Source of the DNA: Forficula auricularia
Lineage: Eukaryota > Arthropoda > Insecta > Dermaptera > Forficulidae
Direction of reading: 5' to 3'
Assembly: GCA_024734495.1 (NCBI GenBank)
Contig: JALMQS010000099.1
Span: 67,812,483 to 67,876,482 of the forward strand
Length of the DNA: 64,000 bases
Shown here: positions 34,415 through 45,559 of the stretch, one piece after another
How positions within the stretch are numbered: the first letter of the stretch is position 1
How the letters are laid out: each line of letters begins with the position of its first letter
Position numbers and translations under genes: made by a program
The notes under the pieces: generated by a model
What the model saw: the letters and a program-made list of their open reading frames with translations, nothing else
Databases searched by the model: none
What the model was told of the DNA's origin: nothing

Positions 34415-35390
34415 CATTTTTTAACCGACTTCAAAAAAGGAGGAGGTTCTCAATTCGACTGAATTTTTTTTTGTGTCTATGTAGCCTGATATCTTCGCCA
34501 ATTGTGAAGCGATTTTGATGATTTTTTTTGCATTTGTGTTCAGTCTAGTTTCCGATTGGTCCTGTTTTTTTTTCATTGGTGTTGTACTTTTTTTGCTATG
34601 TTTGCTTAGGCATAGCTTCTTTGTTTATGAACCGATTTCGATGATTCTTTTTATATTGGAAAGAGGGTACCTTAGGGGTGGTCCCATATTAATTTGGTCA
34701 AGTTCTGATGCTACGATCAATGACGAATTAACGTAAATATCCAATTCTTATGAGCAAATAATCGAAATTATAATAAATAAAATCTTAAAAAAATCAATCA
34801 GAAAACATTCATTTAAAACCCGCAAACGTTTCTAGAGAATTTCTATATTTATGAATTGAATTTTATTATCATTTTCTGATTCATTCGCCCGACGCTTTCT
34901 CTTACAAGATGCATACAAGGTATTATATTAAGTCACTATTAATAACATCACTTAAAAAGAGAAAAATAAAAATAATTTTTATAAAAAAATAAAACCGACT
35001 TCAAAAAAATTAAATGCAACAAATAAAATAATAAAACTCAAAAATAAAATAAAATACACTAAAAGGTATAAAATAATAATCTAATTTAGTTACAACTAAA
35101 CGACGAAATGTTAACATGAAATCACTTGAAGTCGGTGCTAAACAAACTATATAAGCGAGCGTACCCGCCAATCGTACTAAGTAAAATCCATCGAGTTTGA
35201 TTCATAAAATGTGTATGTTTGGCACCGACTTCAAAAAGTGATTTCATGTAAATATTTATGCGTTTAGTTCTAACTAAATTTGATTATTATTTTATACCTT
35301 TTAGTGCATTTTATTTTATTTTAAGTTTTATTATTTTATTTGTTGGGTTTAATTTTTTTGAAGTCGGTTTTATTTTTTTTTATAAAAATT
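34415..35390 (+). mobile_element. Family C element, copy 2
   Basis: Ends TTAACCGACTTCAAAAAAGG and TTTTTTGAAGTCGGTTTTA. An inner inverted repeat (34990-35110 against 35225-35370) gives four copies of the GACTTCAAAAA motif. The frame 34515-34736 is not conserved among copies and is not a gene. Confidence 0.65.
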
Positions 35391-35637
35391 ATTTTAACGA
35401 ATTTTTTTTTATTAATATACCTAGGCATAAATGAATAATTTATTTTATTGTCTCCTTCAATTTATAAAAATTCTTCTACTCTCGGCAAAAAGAAACTTTC
35501 AATTTAATTATATTTAATTGTGGTTTGTGTGAAATTTGAGGTGTTTCGGAAAAATTTATAACAGATGTTAGGTTAGAAGAAAACTATTTGGTGTAGTTTT
35601 TTTATGTGTATTTAATATGGTGTACGTTTGCGCTGCA

Positions 35638-35672
35638 AAGGTTTCGGACGGAACAGTCCTTCTTCAGCACCT
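35638..35672 (-). ncRNA. Hammerhead-like core without a clear cleavage site, left
   Basis: Minus strand CTGAAGA (35661-35667), stem II GGAC/GTCC, GAAA (35642-35645). No NUH triplet is correctly placed after the core, so the fold is incomplete or noncanonical. Confidence 0.4.
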
Positions 35673-36062
35673 GTTGATTCACAGATTATATTTTTTAGAG
35701 CAGAAATAATACAAGTGTATGCGTGTGGACCAAGTACAAACAATAATACATTAGTTGACAACAAAAGAAACACACCACAAAGAATTGAAAATTTTCTTTA
35801 AAAAAATTAAAAAAATTAAAAGAATTATTATTCCCCTAGAGATCCTCCCCCCCATTTTCTGTTCCAGAATTACACAATACAACGTAATAAAAAAGAACAA
35901 TTGAAATTCCTTTACCTTGTTAATAAAATACAACTGTGGTCATGTTAGTACATGCCATTGGCCTAGAAACAGTTGTCAACTAATGTATTATTGTTTGTAC
36001 TTGATCCACACGCATACACTTGTATTATTTCGCTCTAAAAAAATATAATCTGTGAATCAACA

Positions 36063-36100
36063 GGTGCTGAAGAAGGACTGTTCCGTCCGAAACCCTTGCA
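36063..36100 (+). ncRNA. Hammerhead-like core without a clear cleavage site, right
   Basis: CTGAAGA (36067-36073), stem II GGAC/GTCC with loop TGTTCC, GAAA (36089-36092). Same lack of cleavage triplet as the left copy, so the two arms share the altered form. Confidence 0.4.
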
Positions 36101-36299
36101 GCGCAAACGTACACCATATTAAATACACATAAAAAAACTACACCAAATAGTTTTCTTCCAACCTAACATCTGTTATAAATTTTCCGAAACACCTCAAATT
36201 TCACACAAACCACAATTATATACAAAACGGAAACCTTGGCTTAAGGAACAGTGTGGACCTTCTACGAGTCTCCAATTACTATTTTAATTATATTTACCT

Positions 36300-37270
36300 T
36301 TATTATTAATTATGGCTAAAGTTCATAATAGACTCCATAACATCACATGGCAAGTGAAAATTGTTTATTTAGCTCCCAAATTTTCCCTTATTGAACTTTT
36401 CACGGGGCGATTAGATAAAAAAATATATATGAGCCTCATCCCATCCACCATAATAAGCTCACGAAGGAAGTGAAACTTTAGCTGTAGATGTTATTGAAAT
36501 AATTTAAATTTCCTAATTTTAGTAAATTTTATTTGACATGAAATATTAGTGGTTTCTAAAATATTAATTTAAATTTTCTAATTTTAATAAATTTTATTTG
36601 TCATTAAATATTAGTGAGTTTTAAAAAAATTATTTCCCCTTTATTGTAACAAAAAAATCAAACAGAAACGTCGCTAAAGAAGTTTTACTTCAAAAATCCG
36701 TTCCAAAAACAAATCTTGTTAGGTTTTTTGGTTTGTTAGTATATTTTCATATAACGTCAGGGGCTTTATTTGTTACTTTTACCTTAATTACTTATTAGGA
36801 TATCTCTAAGGTAAATAATTTTTACATTTTTTTACCTAATAAATGTCCGGGTGAGCGATTCTTTCATTAGAATCTAATCGAGGAACATGATTAGAATCAT
36901 CTTTTCTTCCTTTAAAGCTAAGGCATTACAAGATTCCAAATACAAATCCAGAACTGTTGCAGATTAGTATAGATTAATTTATTAACTTCCATTATTCTAG
37001 GAACGCCCTGTGACGGTTTTACTTTCATCATCAGTCTTTAAAATTAAAAATTTGATCTAATAAGTTAATGGAGACTCGTGGAAGGGTCCACAGTGATCTT
37101 ATAACCAAAGTTTCCGTTTGTATGTATTATTGTTGTTGTAGAATGTTGAGGTATTTCGGAAATACCTCAACATTCTCAACAACAATAATAAAAATTTGAT
37201 CTCTTATTTCTCATGGGATCAAATACCAGATTGGATTTAAATTTTAGACGAACGAATTAGATATTTATAT
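36300..37270. other. No gene; short hairpin
   Basis: GAATGTTGAGGTATTTC / GAAATACCTCAACATTC (37141-37174) is a strong hairpin. It follows the inverted partner of the 36230-36275 end, so a further relative of the 35440-36290 repeat lies here in part. Confidence 0.5.
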
Positions 37271-37278
37271 TTGATATA

Positions 37279-38011
37279 TATGGGGCATTCCATGCCAAAT
37301 CGACCACTTTTGACCCCGACCCCTTTCAATTTGGCTGGATTTTTTATCTTTATCTACCCTATCGAAAACATTTTTCAAAATTTTTTCAAATTTTTCAACT
37401 CCACTGAAAAAAAAGTTATAAATTTTTCAAAAAAAAAATAGTGTTTTTTTCTTTCAAAAGCTCATAACTATTATATTTCAAAAATTGACTAATCGGGACG
37501 TTTTTTTTTCATTTTTAAACGTGCTTTTCTGAAAAAATACAAAAAATATTCAAAATAAAAAATAAGAAAAATATTTTTTAATTAAACAAAAAAATAGAAA
37601 TAAAAGTCCGACCAACATGGTGTTTGCGGCATTCTACGCAGAATAAATCAAAGATTTTTTTGAAAAAAAAAATATTTTTCAAAAATGTCAAACTTCAAAA
37701 AATCAATGATTTTTCAGAAAAACTGAAAAAAATGTTATTGAATATGAAGTTGATATATATTTTTTTGTATTTTTTTCTGAAAAGCACGTTTAAAAACGAA
37801 ACAAAAAAACGTCTCGATTAGTCAATTTTTGAAATAGTTATGAGCGTTTGAAAGAAAAAACACCATTTTTTTAAAAAAAATTAATAACTTTTTTTCGGTT
37901 GAGTAGAAAAATTTGAAAAAATTCTGAAAAATGTTTTCGATATGGTAGAAAAAGATAAAAAAATTTCCAGCCAAATCGAAAGGGTCAAAAGTGGTCGATT
38001 TGGCAATGGAA
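37279..38011. mobile_element. Large foldback element, ends GGGGCATTCCATGCC
   Basis: Nearly the whole 733 bp folds on itself: GGGGCATTCCATGCCAAATC at the left and its inverse at 37997-38011. Arms of roughly 300 bp include CGTGCTTTTCTGAAAAAAT and ACTAATCG. 8-bp flanks ATATATAT / TTATATAT are similar. The open frames across the arms arise from A/T-rich sequence. Confidence 0.75.
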
Positions 38012-38031
38012 TGCCCCTTATATATTAGTGT

Positions 38032-38182
38032 GGCCCTTATTTGGGGTATTTTCGAATTTTTATGCTCACAGAAGCTCATGTGGTTCGAAATGAATAAAAA
38101 AATATCCCCCAAGTTTCAAATTCCTATCTTAATTTTAACATTTGCCGAACAGCGATGCAAGTTTATTATAATTTATTAACAA
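38032..38182 (+). repeat. Family W terminal fragment
   Basis: TTATTTGGGGTATTTTCGAATTTTTA, GAAGCTC, CAAGTTTCAAATTCC and AACATTTGCCGAAC match the ends of the element at 39466-40274. Confidence 0.55.
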
Positions 38183-38596
38183 TGATATAATAATTTTATC
38201 AGGAGAGATTCGCAAACAATCTCAGACTTGTCTGTTCGAATTAGAAGAAATTACTCAATTGAATACTTGTAGGATTTCCATTATACATATTAGGTGTTTG
38301 TAGATTAACTAGTAGTCTCTGTTGCAGGGTCCAAGGTCCACTCCCTCTACCAGGCCCATGCTTCCTAGGGCCCGTGCGATTGCAACTGTGAACCCCGACT
38401 ACCCAAAATCAACACTTTCCGGGATTCGCGCCAGTCAGGAGAATCCAGGCAATCTGCTACCACCCACGAGTCTTCCAGGTGAGATTTTTCCATTCATTTT
38501 TGAATTTTATTATTTACCAATCATACTATATATATTTATCTAGATTAATTTGTAACAACGCTTAGAGAAATTTCTATAAAATAATTACCCTCTTGC
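38183..38596. other. No recognised gene; moderately GC-rich island
   Basis: 38325-38480 is GC-richer than its flanks and has a 73-codon open frame followed by a GTGAG donor-like site at 38479. I cannot support an exon. Confidence 0.3.
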
Positions 38597-38663
38597 CTAG
38601 AATCGAACCGACGAACTCTTGAACTATGGTCATCAGCTCTAACCACTAGACCAATGTCACATT
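38597..38663 (-). repeat. tRNA-like sequence (SINE head or tRNA pseudogene)
   Basis: Minus strand TTGGTCTAGTGGTTAGAG (A box) and GGTTCGATTC (B box) are present, but the acceptor and anticodon stems do not pair well. Probably a SINE head. Confidence 0.55.
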
Positions 38664-38811
38664 AATATTTATATCTTGATTTCTTTTACTAAAACTATAT
38701 ATTTTTGATTTAGACTTTGTGTCTAGATAATATTGTATTCATTTGAACTCGAATGAAAATGAAAAAACACCAATAGATTTTAAATTAAGAAACATTAAAT
38801 ATATATTAATT

Positions 38812-39185
38812 AACGAGGCAAATTTGAAATATAATTCTCAGCTCGGATTTTAAACTGATGGCTCCAATCGATTTTCATTAACCAGGCAAATTTGAAATAT
38901 ATATATTCGAATTTTGAAATGAAAGACTCCAATTCATTTTAAATTAAGAAACATTAAATATATTGATAATTGTTCCCCCCCCCCCCCCCTCGCCACTCAA
39001 AAATTAAAGATGCTAAACTTTTAAGAGACCATGTATTTTCGGTAGTTTACGGGTATACATTTGGAGTGTGGTTTTTTAAGAGGAATAAAATTTTTGGACC
39101 GAGACGCTGCCCGCCAGGGCACCAGCCCGGAGGGCCGAGCTTCGAGGGCGTGCCGATAGCGCACCTCGAAGCTCGTTTATTTATA
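38812..39185 (+). repeat. Family N repeat, copy 2
   Basis: Matches 6166-6875, including the C tract before CTCAAAAATTAAA and the GC-rich block ACCAGCCCGGAGGGCCGAG. Confidence 0.6.
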
Positions 39186-39465
39186 TATTAATATCACAGC
39201 TTAAAAAATATATCATTATAATATTAATTATTCGACTCCTACTAAATAATAAGTAAATATTTTATTGAACACTAAAAAAATTTTACAAGAAAATTACAAA
39301 AAATTTAAGCCTAAACGTCTTATTCTGGGAGCTTATATTGAACCTGGTGTATTCTACTTTACCTGATATCTCCATCAATCCTCTTGAAATTTCATCACAG
39401 CCAGGATTACCAACAACATTGACAATTATACATTCATATACAATAATATACATATTAGGGTGATC

Positions 39466-40274
39466 CTTATTTTGGGTATTTTCGAATTTTTAACCTTCCA
39501 GAAGCTCTATAGTTCAAAATGAATAAAACACAATATCTCCAAATTTCAAGTCTCTATATCAAGTTTTAACCTAGGCCCCAAGTATGCATAAGTTTCCCAT
39601 TTTTAAATATTATATCATGGGGTTTTTTGGCATTGAACGAACAATTTTTTATTCCGCCTAAAGTAATGGTTCAGAAAATTTGAAACTCTGTAGACTTTAT
39701 CCATATAATAATAGTAGTATCCCTCAGAATTTTTACAGATTTTTTAGCTATTATAATTTTGGAGTCTATAACTTACTACCGCTAAAATAGCAGTACTTTA
39801 TCTAGCTGTAACTCCAAAATTATAATAGATAAAAATCTGTAAAAATTCTGAAGGATAGCTAGTATTATAAGGATAAAGTTGAGAGAGCTTCAAATTTTTA
39901 ACCATTATTTTGGCGGAATAAAATTCATCGTTCAAAGCCAAAAACCCCATGTTATTTAGATGGAAAACTTACATCGATGTTCGGCAAATGTTAAAATTGA
40001 GATAGGGACTTGAAATTTGGAAGATTTTTTATTTATTTCCAACCGAGGCGTGAACCGCGATTGGAATTAGGCGTACACCGTCTTTGGAATTATTTAGAAT
40101 TACTTTGGAATTCATTAGATAATCTATTGTCATCTATTGTCTTCTACTTGGAAATGAAAGTGGAAGTGGAACTAGGTGTACACGATTTTAGGTCGCGGTT
40201 CACCCCTCGTTTCCAACCATATGAGCCTCTGGCAGCTTAAAAATGCAAAAATACCCAACATAATAGCAACCCTA
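39466..40274. mobile_element. Family W element with TA-type ends, nested MITE
   Basis: Roughly 40-bp inverted ends (TAGGGTGATCCTTATTTTGGGTATTTT and the inverse of TAGGGTTGCTATTATGTTGGGTATTTTT). An inner inverted repeat (39615-39765 against 39795-39950) contains CAGAATTTTTACAGATTTTT. A family K MITE is inserted at 40044-40209. Non-coding. Confidence 0.7.
40044..40209. mobile_element. Family K MITE, copy 2, perfect 8-bp duplication
   Basis: Ends CGAGGCGTGAACCGCG and CGCGGTTCACCCCTCG, flanked by TTTCCAAC at 40036-40043 and 40210-40217. The internal minisatellite is reduced to a few GGAATTA and TACTTGGAAAT units. Confidence 0.85.
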
Positions 40275-40291
40275 ATAAATATGTATGATAG

Positions 40292-40440
40292 TTTTTAAGG
40301 AATTTGGTGTTGATACTTGGGGAAACATTTTTTAAAATTATTGGATAAAAAAATAGAAAGAATTCTCCAAAAATAAATTCGTTTTATTTTTTATATCTTA
40401 ATGTGAAACCTACCAATTATTTTTTATCCAATAATATATG
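40292..40440. repeat. Solo unit of the 60.2-60.9 kb hammerhead family, ribozyme lost
   Basis: GGAATTTGGTGTTGATACTTGGGGAAAC, TTATTGGATAAAAA and TTCTCCAAAAATAAATTCG match 60760-60890, partly inverted. The ribozyme part is deleted. Confidence 0.6.
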
Positions 40441-40460
40441 TATGATGTATGTATATGTTT

Positions 40461-40678
40461 ATTTTCATCAAGCGGCAGGACAACCTCATTGATTTCGCCT
40501 TTATGAATCAACAACTCTGCTACTCTTGTAAAACAAAATATTTTCATTTAAAAATTGTAACCCACACTGAATCGTGGTCATACCAAAAGTGCGGAAATAT
40601 TTCTTTGTATCAAATTAGTGAATTTTACACGGAACCTGATAATTTTAGGATTCCGAGGAACACCAGTTGGGAACTGTT
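40461..40678. repeat. Deleted relative of the 7067-9840 composite
   Basis: CATCAAGCGGCAGGACAACCTC and GAATCAACAACTCTGCTACTCT match the ribozyme repeat near 7340-7400. The end GGATTCCGAGGAACACCAGTTGGGAACTGTTG resembles the hAT-like end at 9810-9840. Confidence 0.5.
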
Positions 40679-40888
40679 GCCTTAAAGCAGGGGTCTTCAA
40701 CGTTTTACAAATCAAGGGCCAAAAAAATTTTTTTTTCTGCACAGCGGGCCGGACCATAGGTATTTTTATAAGGATTTTTTTTATTGGCAATGGTCAGGAT
40801 GATTAATCAAGTAGATAAGTAGAAAACATTTATTTATTGAGCCAACATCAACAAAAGGGGCAAATAAAAATCAATTCAATGCAATTGG

Positions 40889-43465
40889 TCAATGAGATGT
40901 CTGACACTGCTTATTTTTAACCAGTTTATCAATATCTGGTTTAATATTGCTGGTTGCAATCCTCAAACTGTTCTCAAGGTGAACATCGGTGATTCTGGTC
41001 CTTGTTTTGGATTTCATGTTTTTCATTTCGTGAAAATATCTGCTCACATGTATATGTGGATCCAAAAGTGGTATTGTTTTCAGTGCATGATCTCTGATTT
41101 TGGGGAAATCTGTAATGGAGACGTATTTCGAATAGAAATCAAGCAAATCAACATCAAATTTATTTTTTACTTTATCCAATGCAAAGCATGGGTAAAGTAT
41201 TGTAATCGCTCTCGGGGCAAGCGTGGCTTCAAAGGGTCCTCAGGTAAAGACTACGGAACCCATGGACTCAATTAAAGTCACAAATTGTAGTATTCAATTA
41301 GGTTGAATATTAGCACGTGACGGTTTTGCCAAAATTACATGGGGTCTCGTCGAGAGGCCAAAAAGTGCGATTTTTTCATTTAGTGCGTGCGTATGGATGG
41401 ATGTATGTATGTATGTTATCGCTTTTTTGGCCCACGATTTTTTCCACACCGTTGCACCGATTGAAATGAAATTGAAAACCTACCATTAGTTTAACAAAAT
41501 GAAGCGCTGATTAGTTTTTGGTACATATCGGCCCACAAACATTAGTACTTTATTTCAGTACTTTTTAGTTTTTTCTAAATATCTTGAAAATGACTTAACC
41601 AATTTTGATGAAATTTAATATCCTAATTAAGTACCTTGGGGACCACAAAAAAGGTTAAATAAAGTTTTTAGTAAAATTATATTTTAAAGTACTTTACTCT
41701 AGAGTAAGATGGTACTTTTTTAATTTTTTAAATTCTTTAAAATTTATTCATTTGAAAGTTTTAATATAGCTCATTTTAGCCTTGCTTAAGTAAGAATGGA
41801 TAGGCTTCTCTCTGTGAAATGCTAAAAATTTGGGAGGAATTTTTATGAGTAACCATAGCAACTGCGTTGTTTTCTTATCCGTTACCTTTGCTGAAGACAG
41901 AGAAATCGATTTTAAACCAAAAATAGCGATTGATTCTCATCTAGTTCTTGAGGAATAATCATTCTATATTGGATTTTTGACGTTTCGGTTTTTATTAGTA
42001 ACCATTGCTGAAGACATAGAGAAATCGACTTTAAACCAAAAATAGCGATTGATTCTCATCTAGTACTTGAGGAATAATCATTCTATATTGGATTTTTGAC
42101 GTTTCGGTTTTTATTAGTAACCATTGCTGAAGACATAGAGAAATCGACTTTAAACCAAAAATAGCGATTGATTCTCATCTAGTACTTGAGGAATAATCAT
42201 TCTATATTGGATTTTTGACGTTTCGGTTTTTATTAGTAACCATTGCTGAAGACATAGAGGAATCGACTTAAAACCAAAAATAGCGATTGATTCTCATCTA
42301 ATACTTGAGAAATAATCCATTCTATATTGGATTTTTGACGTTTCGGTTTTTATTAGTAACCATTCCTGAAGACATAGAGAAATCGACTTTAAACCAAAAA
42401 TAGCGATTGATTCTCATCTAGTACTTGAGGAATAATCATTCTATATTGATTTTTGACGTTTCGATTATTATTGGTAACCATTGCTGAAGACATGGAGGAA
42501 ACGACTTAAAATCAAAAATAACGATCGATTCCTATCTAATACTAGAGGAATAACCCTATTGAATTCCATTTTTGATGTTTTGACTATTAATGGAAACCTC
42601 TACCGAAAATGTAGAAGAATCGACTTAAAATCAAAAAGACTAAATTCTTTTTTGGTAAACAACTCAAGCTTGAGTTGTTTGCCATAAAAGAATTTAGTCT
42701 TTTTTGATTTTAAGTCGATTCTTCTACATTTTCAGTAGAGGTTTCCATTAATAGTCAAAACATCAAAAATGGAATTCAATAAGGTTATTCCTCTAGTATT
42801 AGATAAGAATCGATCGTTATTTTTGATTTTAAGTCGTTTCCTCCATGTCTTCAGCAATGGTTACCAATAATAATCGAAACGTCAAAAACCTAATGTAGAA
42901 TTGTTATTCCTCAAGTATTAGATGAGAATCAATCGCTATTTTTGATTTTAAGTCGATTCCTCTATGTCTTCAGCAATGGTTACCAATAAAAACCGAAACG
43001 TCAAAAATCCAATGTAGAATGGTTATTCCTCGACTCTTAAATGAGAATTATTTTTGAATTAATTTCAATATGAACTACAAATTGCAAGTGATATCTGATT
43101 AATAATAAAGGAACAAACATATTAATATTTCAAATGAATTTGGATAAAGTTTAGCAACGATCCGTTGCAGTTTATTTAAGGTTGAATTGCACTGTAGCTC
43201 TATCAATTCCATCTGAAATTCTTCCGGAACTTCTTCAACCGAAATTCTGAATGGACGAGCAAATAAATTCAGGTACTTTTTCGTCTCTCCGAAAATCAAG
43301 GAATCGCAAATGGAATTGTGTTTTCAGATCCTGAAGTGCAGAAATATATTTGTCCATATTCGAAATCTGGAATAATGACAGATGAGGAAAATGCGTGGTA
43401 ATGTTTCATTGGAACTGACTGATCCATAGTTCGAGTTTTAATTCAAACGCTTTTAAAAAATCAAG
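40889..43465 (-). pseudogene. hAT transposase, C-terminal part, split and mutated
   Basis: Minus strand. The first piece (43465-43177) reads FLKAFELKLELWISQF, a TGA stop, then DLKTQFHLRFLDFRRDEK, a frameshift, and LFARPFRISVEEVPEEFQME, IELQC. The second piece (41179-40889) continues with DLLDFYSKYVSITDFPKI, RTRITDVHLENSLRIATSNI and PDIDKLV. That is the hAT dimerisation-region end found in ZBED/GTF2IRD2-like transposases. A 2-kb family A element separates the pieces within a codon-level match, and the N-terminal catalytic part is missing. It would have catalysed cut-and-paste transposition; it is now dead. Confidence 0.88.
41167..43176. mobile_element. Family A satellite element, full palindromic copy inside hAT
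   Basis: Left end TTTTACTTTATCCAATGCAAAGCATGGGTAAAG (hairpin ATGC/GCAT), right end GCAACGATCCGTTGCAGTTTATTT (hairpin GCAACG/CGTTGC). The left flank includes a long lead (41180-41850). About six head-to-tail 119-bp units follow (41885-42600), then the palindrome centre CTCAAGCTTGAG near 42670 and inverted units to 43080. Its limits are fixed by the interrupted transposase reading. No target duplication is visible; the site is a T tract. Confidence 0.8.
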
Positions 43466-43487
43466 TAATTCGTGAACTAGATTATTT

Positions 43488-43680
43488 TTAGTAATTTCTT
43501 GTTAATATTTCGTCGTTTAGTTGTAACTAAATAAGATAATTATTTTATACCTTTTAGTGAATTTTATTTGATTTTTGAGTTATTATTAATTAATTAATTT
43601 ATTTTTATATTAGTTAAAGTTTGCCCACTATGGCCATTTTTTGAAGTCGGTTTTTATTTTTTTTCTAAAAATTATTTTTT
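43488..43680 (+). mobile_element. Family C fragment, copy 3
   Basis: AGTAATTTC, TTAATATTTCGTCGTTTAGTTG, CCTTTTAGTG and TTTTTTGAAGTCGGTTTTTA match copies at 33150 and 35240. Nested in the hAT element. Confidence 0.6.
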
Positions 43681-43779
43681 TGTAGTCGTTATTGAGAGTG
43701 CTGTTGGCGGGCCGCAGAAAACATATCGGCGGGCCGCAAGCGGCCCGCGGGCCGCGGGTTGAAGACCCTTGCCTTAAAG

Positions 43780-44640
43780 CTTACATTGCTATGAAAACTA
43801 CCCTTTCTATTTCTGTTCTTGGAAGAGAAGCTTTTTATTTATGTTCTTGTGAAAAATCAATCAAAATTGAATTCTAATTGATATCGTTGGTTGATTGCTG
43901 GTCTTAATTGCACCTCCCATGAGAGAGATGTTGTCTAAGAATCGATTAGACGGTGGGCGGCCAAAGATAAAATCGCATTCTTAGACTTCTTTGATTTATT
44001 TTATATGTAAAATGTAGGATTAAATAAATGTCTTCCTCCTTTATGATACCTTTATAATATTCACGTTCGATTACATTACATCAAGCCAGTCAGCCAGCCT
44101 ATTACATTTCATGACTGTTCAATTTTCTTCTCGCTTTCATAAATATATAGTTAAACGAATTCAAATGTGACCTCTTGTGTAGCTAGGTGGGTATATTTTA
44201 AAACCCGGCTTCTTTCTTGATAACTAATTCGCTTTTAATTTGCAGGGAAAGGTCAAATAAAAAAAATAAAAAATGGATTAAAAAGAAAAAAAACATTTTT
44301 AAGACTCGGTACGCTCTATAAATTTTGCTGATGATCATAGGAGGTAGAATTTTCAAAAAATCCCTTATTCTTAGCTCGCTCCAAAATCGTAGAAAGAATA
44401 TATTCTACAAATTTCATCTTTCTAGGTTCAGCGATTTGAGCTGGTCGTTGGAAATAGTCAGTGAATTAGTCACTGAGCATCTCTGTATATATAGTGTGGG
44501 ACCTGGCACATAAAGATCTCCCACATTTTGAAGAGGTATAAAAAAATGAAAAAATTTAACTAGAAAAAAACTGAATATATTTTTTGAAAAGAACATAAAA
44601 TAAAATTTTTTAAATGTGTTTTAAACATTATATTAGACGA
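43780..44640. other. No gene recognised
   Basis: TTCGCTTTTAATTTGCAGG (44229) mirrors 29525. The word GACTCGGTACGCTCT (44302) resembles 28830. Otherwise nothing. Confidence 0.4.
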
Positions 44641-44704
44641 AAAAAGGGAAGGTGGGGGTCAAAAATGAAAATTCTAGCTCTTTCGACCAAACTCAACCAA
44701 ATTA

Positions 44705-45035
44705 TGTATACATACAAGAAATCATAAGTTGGTGTCATCTATTCAATCCGATGGAATGGAATATTTTTAATTATGTCAGAGGGGTTGTTTTTCACCCCCT
44801 CGGGAATCGAACCCGAGACCCAGTAACAGCAATCCGGGCCAAATATTTTACGCCTGTTCATATATCAGAGAGGTTCGCATCCTACAGGTGAGCCAGGTGG
44901 CCCGGATTGCTGATACTGGCACTCGGGTTCGATTCCCGAGGGGGTGAAAAACAACCCCTCTGACATATAATTAAAAATATTCCATTCCATCGGATTGAAT
45001 AGATGACACCAACTTATGATTTCTTGTAAATTTGA
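44705..45035. mobile_element. Head-to-head pair of tRNA-like SINEs
   Basis: The minus copy (44705-44852) and the plus copy (44886-45035) share GGCCCGGATTGCTG, B box GGGTTCGATTCCCGAG, GGGGGTGAAAAACAACCCC and ATTCCATTCCATCGGATTG. Their heads face each other across about 35 bp. Such perfect inverted pairing suggests a foldback or gene-converted pair. Confidence 0.65.
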
Positions 45036-45242
45036 ATCTATTACCATCGGCAAACTAATATCTTTTATATGTATACATATTCTGTGGACCCCAAGAAGGC
45101 TAGAAATGCAAAAACTAACCACTCAAAATAGGGGGGAGGGCCAAAACTGAAAATTCTAGCCCTTTCAACCAAACTAACCTAGTAGCACAATGTTTCAAAC
45201 TATATCGTAACTACATAGGGGCTATATAGATTCTCGAGATCT

Positions 45243-45482
45243 ACAAAATTTGGTTAGTTTTTGTATTTCTAGCCTTCTGGGGGGTCCTCAGAATATGTAT
45301 ACAAAATTTGGTTAGTTTTTGTATTTCTAGCTTTCTGAGGGGTCCAAAGAATATGTATACAAAATTTGGATAGTTTTTGTATTTCTAGCCTTCTGGGGGT
45401 CCAGAGAATATGTATACAAAATTTGGTTAGTTTTTGTATTTCTAGCCTTCTGGGCTTCCACAGAATGTGTATAAAAAATTTG
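45243..45482 (+). repeat. 60-bp tandem repeat, four units
   Basis: Unit ACAAAATTTGGTTAGTTTTTGTATTTCTAGCCTTCTGGG-type with CAGAATATGTAT, period about 60. Derived from the family B interior. Confidence 0.75.
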
Positions 45483-45559
45483 TTGGGTTTGGTCAAAAGG
45501 GCTAGAATTTTCGTTTTTGACCCCCCCCCCCCCTCTTTTTGTCTGATAATGTTTAAAAT

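Larger units (their letters stand above)
35440..36290. mobile_element. Long palindrome with paired hammerhead-like cores
   Basis: Arms 35518-35760 and 35975-36225 are inverted and nearly identical (TTTGTGTGAAATTTGAGG, GGTGTACGTTTGCGCTGC, ACAAGTGTATGCGTGTGG). The spacer 35761-35970 is unrelated AT-rich sequence with a C tract. The end GGAAACCTTGGCTTAAGG...GGACCTTC (36230-36275) recurs inverted at 37075-37120. Confidence 0.7.
40688..43771 (-). mobile_element. hAT transposon remnant with perfect 8-bp duplication
   Basis: Ends CAGGGGTCTTCAACG (left) and, reversed, CAAGGGTCTTCAACC (right) are flanked by CCTTAAAG (40680-40687, 43772-43779). Subterminal GCGGGCCG repeats occur at both ends. It carries a broken minus-strand transposase and is split by a family A copy (41167-43176) and a family C piece (43488-43680). 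Confidence 0.88.

Noticed and set aside
37624..38112. Lysine/phenylalanine-rich open frames
   Set aside because: They are arms of an A/T-rich palindrome and appear on both strands.
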